Shown piece after piece: positions 56,575 through 64,000 of a stretch of DNA of 64,000 nucleotides (positions are counted from its first letter, which is position 1; each line of letters begins with the position of its first letter). Origin of the DNA: Hoeflea prorocentri (GTDB lineage Bacteria > Pseudomonadota > Alphaproteobacteria > Rhizobiales > Rhizobiaceae). The notes beneath the pieces are model-generated. The model was given only the letters and a program-made list of their open reading frames with translations. It was not told where the DNA came from and ran no database searches. The position numbers and the translations under genes are program-made. The stretch lies in NCBI RefSeq assembly GCF_027944115.1, contig NZ_JAPJZI010000001.1, positions 1,488,001-1,552,000 on the forward strand, given 5' to 3'.

Positions 56575-56602
56575 CCGCTCGCCAATCGGCGGGCGGTTTT
56601 TT
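56575..56602 (+). terminator. Rho-independent terminator of ald
   Basis: Stem ccgctcgcc / ggcgggcgg with an AATC loop and six T's, starting 24 bases after the ald stop. Confidence 0.9.
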
Positions 56603-56774
56603 CATGCACGCGCTGTGGAAGATTGCCGTGTGTCTACAATACCCTTTGCGCCGCATTTGCCGGAAGTGTATGGAATCCTGAAATAATTTCTGTTGAATTT
56701 TATCAAATTCCTCAATCGGACTGAAATCCTGTTCATGTACAAATATGTGAACTGAAAGTTGGGGGGCTTGTCAG

Positions 56775-57149
56775 GTGAATACTGGATCATTTGTGATTGC
56801 CGGCGTTTTTGGTGTGGCCTTGTTTGGTGCTATGGCCAATATGCAGCCGAGCATTTTGACCCAAGAGGACTATGAACGGCTGGTGGCGCCGTCGGATGAT
56901 TTCGGGCAACATGGACCAGCCTTTGCCGGTGCAGCCCGCTGGCTGATCGAGGCAGGCATCTGCGCCGAGAACGACCTGCGGGTTAATGGCGGCTGGGTGA
57001 CATCCTGGACCCATAGCGATCAGCCGATCTATTTTACCTATTGTGGCGGATCGAACCTGGCGGACAGAGTGTATTTCAACGCTGAATCCATGGAGTTTTA
57101 CGGCCGCGCCAGAGGTACGGGCGACAATGTCAGGTTGGTGGATATTTGA
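56775..57149 (+). CDS. Hypothetical membrane-anchored or secreted protein
   Basis: Protein of 124 residues with a hydrophobic N-terminus (about 6-22, VIAGVFGVALFGAMA), probably a signal or anchor. The remainder has two Cys pairs (IEAGICAEND, FTYCGGSN) and an acidic tail. Not recognised. The start is GTG after a run of G's. Confidence 0.6.
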   Translation: MNTGSFVIAGVFGVALFGAMANMQPSILTQEDYERLVAPSDDFGQHGPAFAGAARWLIEAGICAENDLRVNGGWVTSWTHSDQPIYFTYCGGSNLADRVYFNAESMEFYGRARGTGDNVRLVDI

Positions 57150-57173
57150 CCGCCGGCCGATTCTGAACCGGGC

Positions 57174-57201
57174 GTCCGCGCCGCTCATAGGCCGCGCGGA
57201 C
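57174..57201. terminator. Hairpin between two convergent genes
   Basis: Perfect eight-base stem gtccgcgc / gcgcggac with a twelve-base loop, followed by tgctttt on the plus strand. It sits between the 56775 gene and the OmpA-domain gene and may stop both. Confidence 0.45.
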
Positions 57202-57211
57202 TGCTTTTGCG

Positions 57212-57838
57212 CTATTGATAGATGATATCGGTGATCCGGCGCAGCGTGACACGGCGATTGCGCCAATCTGCATGGGGTGTCGGCACAAGAAGGTCATCCT
57301 CTCCATATCCGACGGTCTCAAGCGCGTGATCGGGCACGCCGAAATATTCCGACAGGACCCGGTAGAGCGAGTAGGCGCGCCGTTCAGACAGATATTGATT
57401 GCTTTCAAAGGATCCGACGGCATCGGTATGGCCCTCGATGAGGAACACCTCATTTGGGTTGTTGCCCAGCATATTGTGCATCGCCATGGCAATCTGTTCG
57501 ACTTTCCAGTGCTGGCTGGAATGAATGCGCGGTGAACCGAATGCGAAGTTGATGGCCTGGATTTCTATCGATGGCGCAATGTGACGCAGGGCCTTGCGGC
57601 GTTTGACGTCCTTGATGCTTCCCTTCATGGATGGCTTGATCTTTACCTTGGGCGGCGCCTTGAGACTTTTCTCGATTGTCAGAGCGGATGGTGCCTTCTT
57701 GTTGTACTTCTGCGCGATGAAGGCGGGTTTGACCGGCGTATCGGTCCCGACGGACAGCTTGAGCTGGCTGGCCGAGGCGGCTGTGATCGGTGCTGCCGCC
57801 AGAGCGGCAAGGGCTGTGATGAATGTGCGGCGCTTCAT
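57212..57838 (-). CDS. OmpA-family peptidoglycan-binding protein
   Basis: Protein of 208 residues with a signal peptide (about 1-24, RRTFITALAALAAAPITAASA). A basic linker follows, then a C-terminal OmpA domain (about 85-208) with HTDAVGSFESNQYLSERRAYS and the RNRRVTLRR end that fit peptidoglycan binding. It has no outer-membrane barrel, so it is likely a periplasmic or anchored cell-wall protein. Confidence 0.85.
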   Translation of the reverse strand: MKRRTFITALAALAAAPITAASASQLKLSVGTDTPVKPAFIAQKYNKKAPSALTIEKSLKAPPKVKIKPSMKGSIKDVKRRKALRHIAPSIEIQAINFAFGSPRIHSSQHWKVEQIAMAMHNMLGNNPNEVFLIEGHTDAVGSFESNQYLSERRAYSLYRVLSEYFGVPDHALETVGYGEDDLLVPTPHADWRNRRVTLRRITDIIYQ

Positions 57839-57954
57839 GACGGTTGTCCTTCTTTTGCGGATCCGAAGCGCTGGAGCGCTTTGGATGAGAGGACGTTAGT
57901 CTTGCGCCGCTGAAGCCAGGATGAACGGCCTGTTCAGACAATTGACGGGATGCA

Positions 57955-58515
57955 TCAAGGTGATTTTGCGGTGCGCAGGAGATCGGCGTCGGTCAGGGGA
58001 TGGAGAAAGGTTTCACTTTGACCGATCGGATCAAAGCCGAGCTTTTGATAAAGCGGCAGCGCAGCGGGGTGATCCAGCGTGCAAGTGTTGACGGTCACCT
58101 TTGACGGGCTGTTCTCCCACGCGGATTCCAGTGCCTGGGAAAGCAGCCAGCGGCCGAGACCGCGCCCATGGGCATGGGGCATCAGGCCGAAATACTCCAG
58201 ATTGACCGTTTCCTTATTTGTCTGACAGAGTTCAAAAAAACCTGAAGGCGCGCCATTGAGATAAAGCACATTGATGGACGTTTCCGGTGCGTGGACGATT
58301 TTTGCCAGTGCGTCATCGTCCAGCCGCAACCTGGCAACCCAATGCCACTCCCGGCCCGTACGGTAGTGCAGGTAGCGGTAAAAATGCAGCGGGATATCCT
58401 GCTGCTTCATCAACGCCACATGAAGATTTACGGGCATCGGACACAAAAGCGCCGGGCGTTGCCTTTGTTCAAGATAGGTGACGACCGCTTTAAGCGGCGC
58501 GCGGCCTTTTGGCAT
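57955..58515 (-). CDS. GNAT-family acetyltransferase in the cysK operon
   Basis: Protein of 186 residues with a GNAT fold. Motif A is FGLMPHAHGRGLGRWLLSQAL (in part) and the C-terminal PLYQKLGFDPIGQ is typical. The start at 58515 overlaps the sseA stop by one base (TGATG), so it is coupled. Substrate unknown; last gene of a four-gene operon. Confidence 0.83.
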   Translation of the reverse strand: MPKGRAPLKAVVTYLEQRQRPALLCPMPVNLHVALMKQQDIPLHFYRYLHYRTGREWHWVARLRLDDDALAKIVHAPETSINVLYLNGAPSGFFELCQTNKETVNLEYFGLMPHAHGRGLGRWLLSQALESAWENSPSKVTVNTCTLDHPAALPLYQKLGFDPIGQSETFLHPLTDADLLRTAKSP

Positions 58516-59384
58516 CACTCTTCTCCGGTGACGACGGGTGTATCCTTGCGGGCGCCCCATTCTGACCAGGATCCGTCATAGAGCTGCGTGTCTTCATTGC
58601 CAAGCGAATGCAGCGCAAGTGTGATCACCGCAGCCGTCACACCAGAGCCGCATGTGGTGATGACGGGGCCATTCGGGTCAATTCCGGCCTCTTCAAGCGT
58701 CGCCCGTAAATCTTCGAGGGATTTGAGCTCTCCGTCTTGCGAAAGCGAAAAAACGGGCACGTTCCGGGCACCGGGCATATGACCGCATCGCATGCCCTCG
58801 CGTGGCTCCGGCTCATCGCCGGTAAAGCGCCCCGGACTGCGCGCATCGGCGATCTGACTTGAGCCGTTTCCGGCAACCTCGAGGACGCGCTCAAGGTCTG
58901 CCGCCCAACCGTCCCTGAAAACGGCTTTGAACGTGCCGCGGGCGTATTCGGGGATCTCGGTCGTTACAGGTCTGCCATCGGCCTTCCAGCGATCAAAGCC
59001 GCCATCGAGAACAAAGACGTTCGGCGCGCCCATCGCTCTGAACATCCACCACACGCGCGGTGCGGTGAACATGCCCGGACCGTCATAAACGACGATCGTG
59101 TCGTCGGTTGATATACCAAGACCGGAGACCTGCCCGGCAAAATGTTCAGGGCCGGGCAGGGCATGGGGAAGGTCCATGTCCGGATCGACCACGACATCCT
59201 GGTCAAAAAACACCGCTCCCAAGATATGCCCGCTCTCATATTCCGAGCGGGCGTTGCGCCCCTGCGCCGGCAGATACCAGGACGCATCGACGATCTTCAG
59301 TCCGGTGTTCCCAATGCGTTCCTGCAGCCAGTCCGCCGATACAACAAAAGCGCTTTTTTCAGCCATGGATTTTGCGCGGATCAT
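58515..59384 (-). CDS. sseA: 3-mercaptopyruvate sulfurtransferase
   Basis: Two-rhodanese sulfurtransferase of 289 residues. The active loop CGSGVTA in ITTCGSGVTAAV is the mercaptopyruvate type. The enzyme takes sulfur from 3-mercaptopyruvate, itself from cysteine, and passes it to a thiol acceptor. The start ATGA overlaps the stop of alaX; an ATG six codons later is also possible. It is distinct from the paralog at 30913. Confidence 0.93.
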   Translation of the reverse strand: MIRAKSMAEKSAFVVSADWLQERIGNTGLKIVDASWYLPAQGRNARSEYESGHILGAVFFDQDVVVDPDMDLPHALPGPEHFAGQVSGLGISTDDTIVVYDGPGMFTAPRVWWMFRAMGAPNVFVLDGGFDRWKADGRPVTTEIPEYARGTFKAVFRDGWAADLERVLEVAGNGSSQIADARSPGRFTGDEPEPREGMRCGHMPGARNVPVFSLSQDGELKSLEDLRATLEEAGIDPNGPVITTCGSGVTAAVITLALHSLGNEDTQLYDGSWSEWGARKDTPVVTGEE

Positions 59385-60115
59385 TGCGGCATATCGCCGA
59401 AGCGAATGCGGAACCGTCTGTTCTCGCGCCCTTTCTTTTCAATCTTGCCAATGTGTATGGCGCCTACTTCGCCGGTTTCGGACACATGTGTTCCGCCACA
59501 GGGTTGGCTGTCTATGGCCGCGTCTTCGCCGATGCAAATCAGCCTGATGCGCCCGCTGCCCTGTGGCGGCCGCACATTCTTGGATTTGACGAGGCCAGGA
59601 TTGGCTTCGAGTTCGCTCTCGTTGATCCAGTTTGAAAAGACCGGATGATTGGCGTTGACCAGCTCCATGAGTTTTTCGGTCACGGAAACCTTATCGGTTG
59701 CTTCACTCATGTCGAAATCGACGCGGCTTTCGTTTTCACCGACGGAAGCGCCGGTGATCGGAAAAGGGCACACGACGGTGAGCAGATGACATGCGGTGTG
59801 CATGCGCATCAAACGGTAGCGCCGCTCCCAGTCGATATGCAGGACCAGCGGTTCGCCTATTTCGGGTACGGCCTGTTCATTCGACGGAACGTGGACGATT
59901 TCCGACTTGCTCTGTCCGTTGACTGTTGCGGCGATCTCGATCTTCGAGCCGTCCTCGCGTTCAAAAAAGCCGATATCACCAGGTTGGCCTCCCGATGTTG
60001 CGTAGAAACAGGTCTGATCGAGAAGGATGCCGCCGCGGTCATTAACGGCCGTGACCTTTCCCTCGGCGGTCGAGAGGTAAGCGTCTTCAATGAACAGCGG
60101 ATGTGTTTGTGACAA
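59381..60115 (-). CDS. alaX: Alanyl-tRNA editing protein (AlaX type)
   Basis: Trans-editing enzyme of 244 residues that removes Ser or Gly from mischarged tRNA-Ala. The zinc-binding HxxxH is His106 and His110 in RMHTACHLL. The second motif is SQPCGGTHVSE with Cys and His. It lacks the alanyl-tRNA synthetase catalytic core. It lies within the cysK-sseA operon, coupled to sseA by a four-base overlap and three bases from cysK. Confidence 0.9.
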   Translation of the reverse strand: MSQTHPLFIEDAYLSTAEGKVTAVNDRGGILLDQTCFYATSGGQPGDIGFFEREDGSKIEIAATVNGQSKSEIVHVPSNEQAVPEIGEPLVLHIDWERRYRLMRMHTACHLLTVVCPFPITGASVGENESRVDFDMSEATDKVSVTEKLMELVNANHPVFSNWINESELEANPGLVKSKNVRPPQGSGRIRLICIGEDAAIDSQPCGGTHVSETGEVGAIHIGKIEKKGRENRRFRIRFGDMPQ

Positions 60116-60118
60116 GGC

Positions 60119-61156
60119 TCAAACCTCTTCAAAGGGGATGGATATATCCGGCACGGTTTCCATCCATTCAGGAACCGGCAGATCCTTGGAGCGAAGGAAT
60201 TCCGGGTTGAACAGTTTTGACTGATAGCGATTTCCGTAGTCACAAAGGATGGTGACGATGGTATGACCCGGCCCCATGTCACGGGCCATTTTCATAGCGC
60301 CGGCGATGTTGATGGCCGACGAGCCGCCAAGGCACATGCCTTCCTCCTCAATCAGCCGGTAGATATACGGAAACGATTCCGCGTCGGAGACCTGGTAGGC
60401 AAAATCCGGCGTGAAACCCTCAAGGTTTGCCGTTATGCGTCCCTGGCCGATTCCTTCAGTGATCGAACTGCCTTCGGATTTCAGTTCGCCGTTCTTGTAG
60501 TGATTGTAAAGCGCGGCGCCCTGCGGGTCGGCTATGCCTATCTTGACGCCCGGGTTGCGTTCGCGAAGCCCGACCGCGACACCCGCCAGCGTTCCACCCG
60601 AGCCGCAAGCGCAGATGAAGCCATCGACTTTGCCGTCGGTATCGTTCCAGATTTCCGGCGCGGTGGTCTCGATATGGGCCTGTCGGTTTATCGTGTTGTC
60701 GAACTGGTTGGCCCAAATGGCGCCGTTGGGATCCTCTTTCGCCAGTTGCTCGGCAAGGCGGCCGGACAGGCGGACATAATTATTGGGATTGCGATAGGGC
60801 AGGGCCGGCACTTCGATCAACTCAGCGCCCAGCAGGCGCAGGGCATCTTTCTTCTCTTCGCTCTGCGTTTCGGGAATGACGATGACCGTGCGATATCCAA
60901 GAGCCTTTGCAACCATGGAGAGGCCGATTCCGGTATTGCCGGCGGTGCCTTCCACAATCACGCCGCCCGGTGCCAGCTTGCCGCTTTTGATCGCATCACG
61001 AATAATGAACAGTGCGGCGCGATCCTTGACAGACTGGCCGGGATTAAGGAACTCGGCCTTGCCAAAAATAGTGCAGCCGGTTTCCTCCGATGCTCTTTTC
61101 AGTTTAATCAGCGGTGTGTTGCCGATGCCATCCAGTACGGATTGTAAAATAGTCAT
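60119..61156 (-). CDS. cysK: Cysteine synthase A-type O-acetylserine sulfhydrylase
   Basis: PLP-dependent enzyme of 345 residues that forms cysteine from O-acetylserine and sulfide. PLP-Lys44 is in NPGQSVKDRAAL, the substrate loop EGTAGNTGIGLSMVA, and the phosphate-binding loop CGSGGTLAGVAVG. It is longer than E. coli CysK (about 323) by a C-terminal extension. It is the first gene of the operon cysK-alaX-sseA-GNAT. Confidence 0.93.
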   Translation of the reverse strand: MTILQSVLDGIGNTPLIKLKRASEETGCTIFGKAEFLNPGQSVKDRAALFIIRDAIKSGKLAPGGVIVEGTAGNTGIGLSMVAKALGYRTVIVIPETQSEEKKDALRLLGAELIEVPALPYRNPNNYVRLSGRLAEQLAKEDPNGAIWANQFDNTINRQAHIETTAPEIWNDTDGKVDGFICACGSGGTLAGVAVGLRERNPGVKIGIADPQGAALYNHYKNGELKSEGSSITEGIGQGRITANLEGFTPDFAYQVSDAESFPYIYRLIEEEGMCLGGSSAINIAGAMKMARDMGPGHTIVTILCDYGNRYQSKLFNPEFLRSKDLPVPEWMETVPDISIPFEEV

Positions 61157-61331
61157 TTCCTGGCCCCGATTGAGTTGCTGCGACAGTATTTTGCCGGTTG
61201 TGCATTATCAACACGGCCGGTGGCAAGAAATGCCATTTGCCGAAGGCATTTACCGGAAAAATTCTATTCCAGCCTCTGCGCGGGCGGTTTTGTCTGCGGC
61301 TGCTGTTGACGGGCGCGAATTGCGAAACCGC

Positions 61332-62597
61332 TCAGCTTGAATTTCTCTGGTAGACGATCTGGCGCACATTGATGTTTTCGGCGCGAAAGCCGGCTTCACA
61401 GTAGTGAAGGTAGAATTCCCACAGCCGCTTGAACCGGTCGTCAAATCCCATCGGCCGAATACTCGGCCACGCATCCCAGAACCTTGTGCACCATTCGGAC
61501 AGGGTGCGGGCGTAGTCCTGAGCGAATGCCCGGTGACCGGCAAGCTTCAGGTTTGCCTTGCGCCCCAGGTCCTCGAGTATCTCGTAGGTCGGCAGCATGC
61601 CGCCCGGGAAGACGTAGCGTTGGATAAAATCCGGGTTGCGGCGATAATTCTCGTAGGCATCCTCGTGGATCGTAATGATCTGAAGACCGGCGCGGCCACC
61701 CGGTTTGAGGCACTGGTGAATCTTGTCGAAATAGCCTGACCAGTATTTCTCCCCCACCGCCTCGAACATCTCTATCGACGCGACGTGGTCATAAACGCCC
61801 TGCTCATCGCGATAATCCTGGAACTTTAGATTGACCCGGTCCGACAGGCCGGCCTTTTCCATTCGCTTTGTTGCATAATCGAGCTGTTCGCGGCTGATGG
61901 TCAGGCCGGTTACACGCGCGCCGATTTCGCCAGCCGCATACTCCGCGAAGCCACCCCAGCCACAACCGATTTCAAGGACGTGACTGTCTCGCGTGATGCC
62001 GATTGCATCCGCGAGCGCCTTGTATTTGGCCTTCTGGCCGCTTTGCAGATCGTTTGCGCCCGTCTGAAACAGCGCTGAAGAATAGGTCATGCTCGGGTCG
62101 AGCCATTTTTCATAGAAGGCATTGCCGAGATCGTAATGGGCGGAAATGTTCTTCCTGGCCTGCGACTTTGTATTTGACCGGAACAGGTGCCGCAGCTTTT
62201 CAATGATGCTCGCAATGCCTTGCGCGCCGCTTGCAACATGATTTCCGATGTCGGTATTGACCAGGAAAAGCTCCAGGAAGGTCGGGATGTCCGGGCTTTC
62301 CCAGTCACCATCCATATAGCTTTCCGCAACGCCGATCGTCCCACGGCGGAACGCGCTATAGGGCAGGTTCCAGTTGTTGAGGGTGATTTCGGCGCGGGGT
62401 CCCGACTCCTGTCCCTCAATGCGGATATGCCTGCCGTCGGGCAAGTTCATGTCCAGGGCGCCGCGCCTCAGCTCGGAAATCGCCCGCAAGGCCAGTTGAG
62501 CCTTGAAGGGAAGGCCCCTGGAGATATCACCGACATTGTCTGCCGATACGATTTCTACTGCGTTTTTCACGCCTTCATTTTTGTCCGTGATGTTCAT
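61332..62597 (-). CDS. cfa: Cyclopropane-fatty-acyl-phospholipid synthase
   Basis: SAM-dependent methyltransferase of 421 residues that cyclopropanates unsaturated fatty acyl chains in membrane phospholipids. The SAM motif is VLEIGCGWGGFAEYAA; ISAHYDLGNAFYEKWLDPSM and VASIEMFEAVGEKYW are CFA-specific. The start at 62597 has a strong ggagg site; a longer frame is out-of-family. Confidence 0.93.
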   Translation of the reverse strand: MNITDKNEGVKNAVEIVSADNVGDISRGLPFKAQLALRAISELRRGALDMNLPDGRHIRIEGQESGPRAEITLNNWNLPYSAFRRGTIGVAESYMDGDWESPDIPTFLELFLVNTDIGNHVASGAQGIASIIEKLRHLFRSNTKSQARKNISAHYDLGNAFYEKWLDPSMTYSSALFQTGANDLQSGQKAKYKALADAIGITRDSHVLEIGCGWGGFAEYAAGEIGARVTGLTISREQLDYATKRMEKAGLSDRVNLKFQDYRDEQGVYDHVASIEMFEAVGEKYWSGYFDKIHQCLKPGGRAGLQIITIHEDAYENYRRNPDFIQRYVFPGGMLPTYEILEDLGRKANLKLAGHRAFAQDYARTLSEWCTRFWDAWPSIRPMGFDDRFKRLWEFYLHYCEAGFRAENINVRQIVYQRNSS

Positions 62598-62855
62598 TCG
62601 AGTGCCTCCGGTGCGCCTCCAGACGATCCCGCTATGAATAATCGTTACAGACGGAACAATCATTCGTACGGAGCAGGCGCTACATCCACCCATATTGTTC
62701 ATCCACCGGCACAGTTATGCAAGTGTGAAGAAACTTCAAGAGCTTAAGAAAACTGTGAGCAGTGGAATTAGCCGGTTATCTTTCGCGCCGGAACCGGAAT
62801 TTCGGCATTGAACCCGGCATATGCGGGCCGGATTCAATGCTGTGTGACGCCAGGC

Positions 62856-63038
62856 TCAACTGACATGTGGCGGGCGCATTTCATGAATGGCCGCTCGAAC
62901 ACGCCGCCAGTTTTCCGCGTCTTCGACTTTGCCCTTCGCATCCAGGTCAATCGCTTTTTGCGCTGCTTCGGCTTCTGCACGGTCACCATGTGCGTCCAGA
63001 AGTTGACGGGCATGTTCGACAATCTTGGTGGCTTTCAT
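62856..63038 (-). CDS. Small conserved-looking protein, 60 residues
   Basis: Protein rich in Ala and charged residues (VEHARQLLDAHGDRAEAEAAQK ... ENWRRVRAAIHEMR, in parts), probably helical and soluble. It resembles short conserved rhizobial proteins without known function. A ggaggag site sits just before two ATG codons, giving 63038 or 63041 as start. Confidence 0.65.
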   Translation of the reverse strand: MKATKIVEHARQLLDAHGDRAEAEAAQKAIDLDAKGKVEDAENWRRVRAAIHEMRPPHVS

Positions 63039-63388
63039 CATCTCCTCCATTGCTGGATAGGTATCATGTTCCAACCGGAGCCGCAGATCTTGACGCAGGT
63101 CAATCTGTTGGTCATTGCCGCACCCTCATGGCGCGCGTGCCGGAAACAAACACGCCACTTGCGACCATAGGTCCGCTTCTCAGGCCTACTACCATTAGTT
63201 TAGGGCAGTGTTCGCACCGCCGCCACTAAGCATATAGCTGGCGGCATGCTCAAACGCCTCCTTTGCCGGCCGCGAACTCATCAGGATTCATGTGTTGAGC
63301 GGCGGGCTGTGATGTGGGATGACGTCATTGGCGCTAACTTGCGGAAACAGCGATTCAATGACGCAACAAAGGATACTGGAGAACGCCT
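63039..63388. other. Gene-free interval of 350 bases
   Basis: No supported gene, RNA or clear hairpin was seen between the small minus-strand gene and the exported acidic protein. Promoters for both probably lie here. Confidence 0.4.
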
Positions 63389-63823
63389 TTGAAAAGGATA
63401 TCGAGCACATTTGCGCTGCTGGTTCTGTCGACGCAGATCGCTTGGGCCGACCGACCTGTGACTGCTGAGGAGCATGCAAGGATCAATTCGGTGATTGCCG
63501 CCTTCGGCTGCTTTGCAACCGATATCGAGTTCGATGATGACGACAATCGATATGAGATTGACGACGCGGATTGTGGTGGCCGGGAGCGCTACGACATGGA
63601 GTTGAACACGTCATTTGAGATTGTTGACGGCGAGCGCCCGGTAACGCCGCTGGAAAGGCAATTGATCGACGCGGCGCTGGAGAAACTGGGCTGTAGCGGC
63701 GGGACCGCCGAGTTCGAATTTGACGACAAATATTTCGAGATTGAAGATGTAAGATGCGATGGCGGGCGCTATGAGGTGAAGTTGACCCAGGATTTCGACT
63801 TCATCCAGAAATCGCCGGACTAG
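63389..63823 (+). CDS. Exported acidic protein with two internal repeats
   Basis: Protein of 144 residues with a signal peptide (MKRISSTFALLVLSTQIAWA). The mature part is a duplication of a roughly 55-residue unit: RPVTAEEHARINSVIAAFGC... and RPVTPLERQLIDAALEKLGC..., each followed by acidic strands (EFDDDDNRYEIDDADC; EFDDKYFEIEDVRC). This resembles PepSY-like units, but the match is weak. The acidic surface suggests cation binding. The start is TTG with a tggag site. Confidence 0.7.
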   Translation: MKRISSTFALLVLSTQIAWADRPVTAEEHARINSVIAAFGCFATDIEFDDDDNRYEIDDADCGGRERYDMELNTSFEIVDGERPVTPLERQLIDAALEKLGCSGGTAEFEFDDKYFEIEDVRCDGGRYEVKLTQDFDFIQKSPD

Positions 63824-64000
63824 CCATTGGCTTTGCCATGATCAACAGCAACAGCGCGGCTACCCGGACGTGGCCGCGACCAATTTGTACGTTCGATATG
63901 AGGCGCCGATTTCCGGCTGAGTGCGCGTAGCCGCTAGGTGTTGCCCGGAGGCGTAAACGGAATGAACTTTGGCGCTCCGGACACTGTCAGCTTGGCTGTT

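Overview
The window is a GC-rich chromosomal stretch from an alphaproteobacterium, most likely of the order Hyphomicrobiales (Rhizobiales). This rests on gene content and order: ruvX next to a UPF0173 hydrolase, gatC and gatA; a B12-dependent class II ribonucleotide reductase; a DUF6105 protein; a divergent oxyR/katG pair; and small DUF1127 and DUF1344 proteins. The genus cannot be fixed from sequence alone. Most of the window is ordinary core and metabolic sequence, densely coded on both strands.

Layout. 1-6.7 kb: an aidB-like acyl-CoA dehydrogenase cut by the window edge, an AEC transporter, DUF6105, ruvX, UPF0173 hydrolase, gatC-gatA and a thioesterase. 6.8-12.7 kb: an ankyrin-repeat protein, a DUF1194-dienelactone hydrolase pair, and a Tat-exported PhoX phosphatase behind a good PHO box. 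12.7-17.5 kb: stress genes (SigJ-type ECF sigma with a carboxymuconolactone decarboxylase-family partner, oxyR and katG). 17.5-32.7 kb: assorted envelope, membrane and metabolic genes, including zinT under a near-ideal Zur site, a bacterial Popeye-like protein, a first mercaptopyruvate sulfurtransferase and a hemolysin III-family protein.

32.7-39.2 kb is the accessory region. A 20-base sequence, agtaaactgtcaccgtaatt, occurs four times here (one copy inverted and with one mismatch) and once in degenerate form at 29.75 kb. These copies bound an IS200-like REP-associated tyrosine transposase (RAYT), a one-gene segment, and a segment with two small membrane-protein genes, a decayed second RAYT and a duplicated tail of the hemolysin III gene. 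The last copy cuts off the 3' end of a 580-residue unknown ORF that stands back to back with an AIPR-family (abortive-infection type) protein. The 35.6-39.2 kb part is visibly AT-richer than its surroundings and ends at a strong terminator before nrdJ, so it looks like a small acquired defence-type island broken by RAYT activity.

39.3-46.7 kb: nrdJ with tandem NrdR-box-like operators spaced 31 bases apart, a structured non-coding stretch, haloalkane dehalogenase, gpt, a universal stress protein and DUF1127. 46.7-50 kb: a CinA-like protein, then a GNAT protein and an XRE-regulator operon whose upstream regions share TATGCA/TGCATA operator-like palindromes, then tRNA-Leu(TAA). 50-57 kb: an SRAP peptidase, ilvA, an MFS transporter with a coupled 16-codon leader ORF, a lipase-like hydrolase and a divergent Lrp-type regulator/alanine dehydrogenase pair. 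57-64 kb: an OmpA-domain protein, a tightly overlapped cysK-alaX-sseA-GNAT operon for cysteine and sulfur metabolism and tRNA-Ala editing, a cyclopropane fatty acid synthase, and small proteins.
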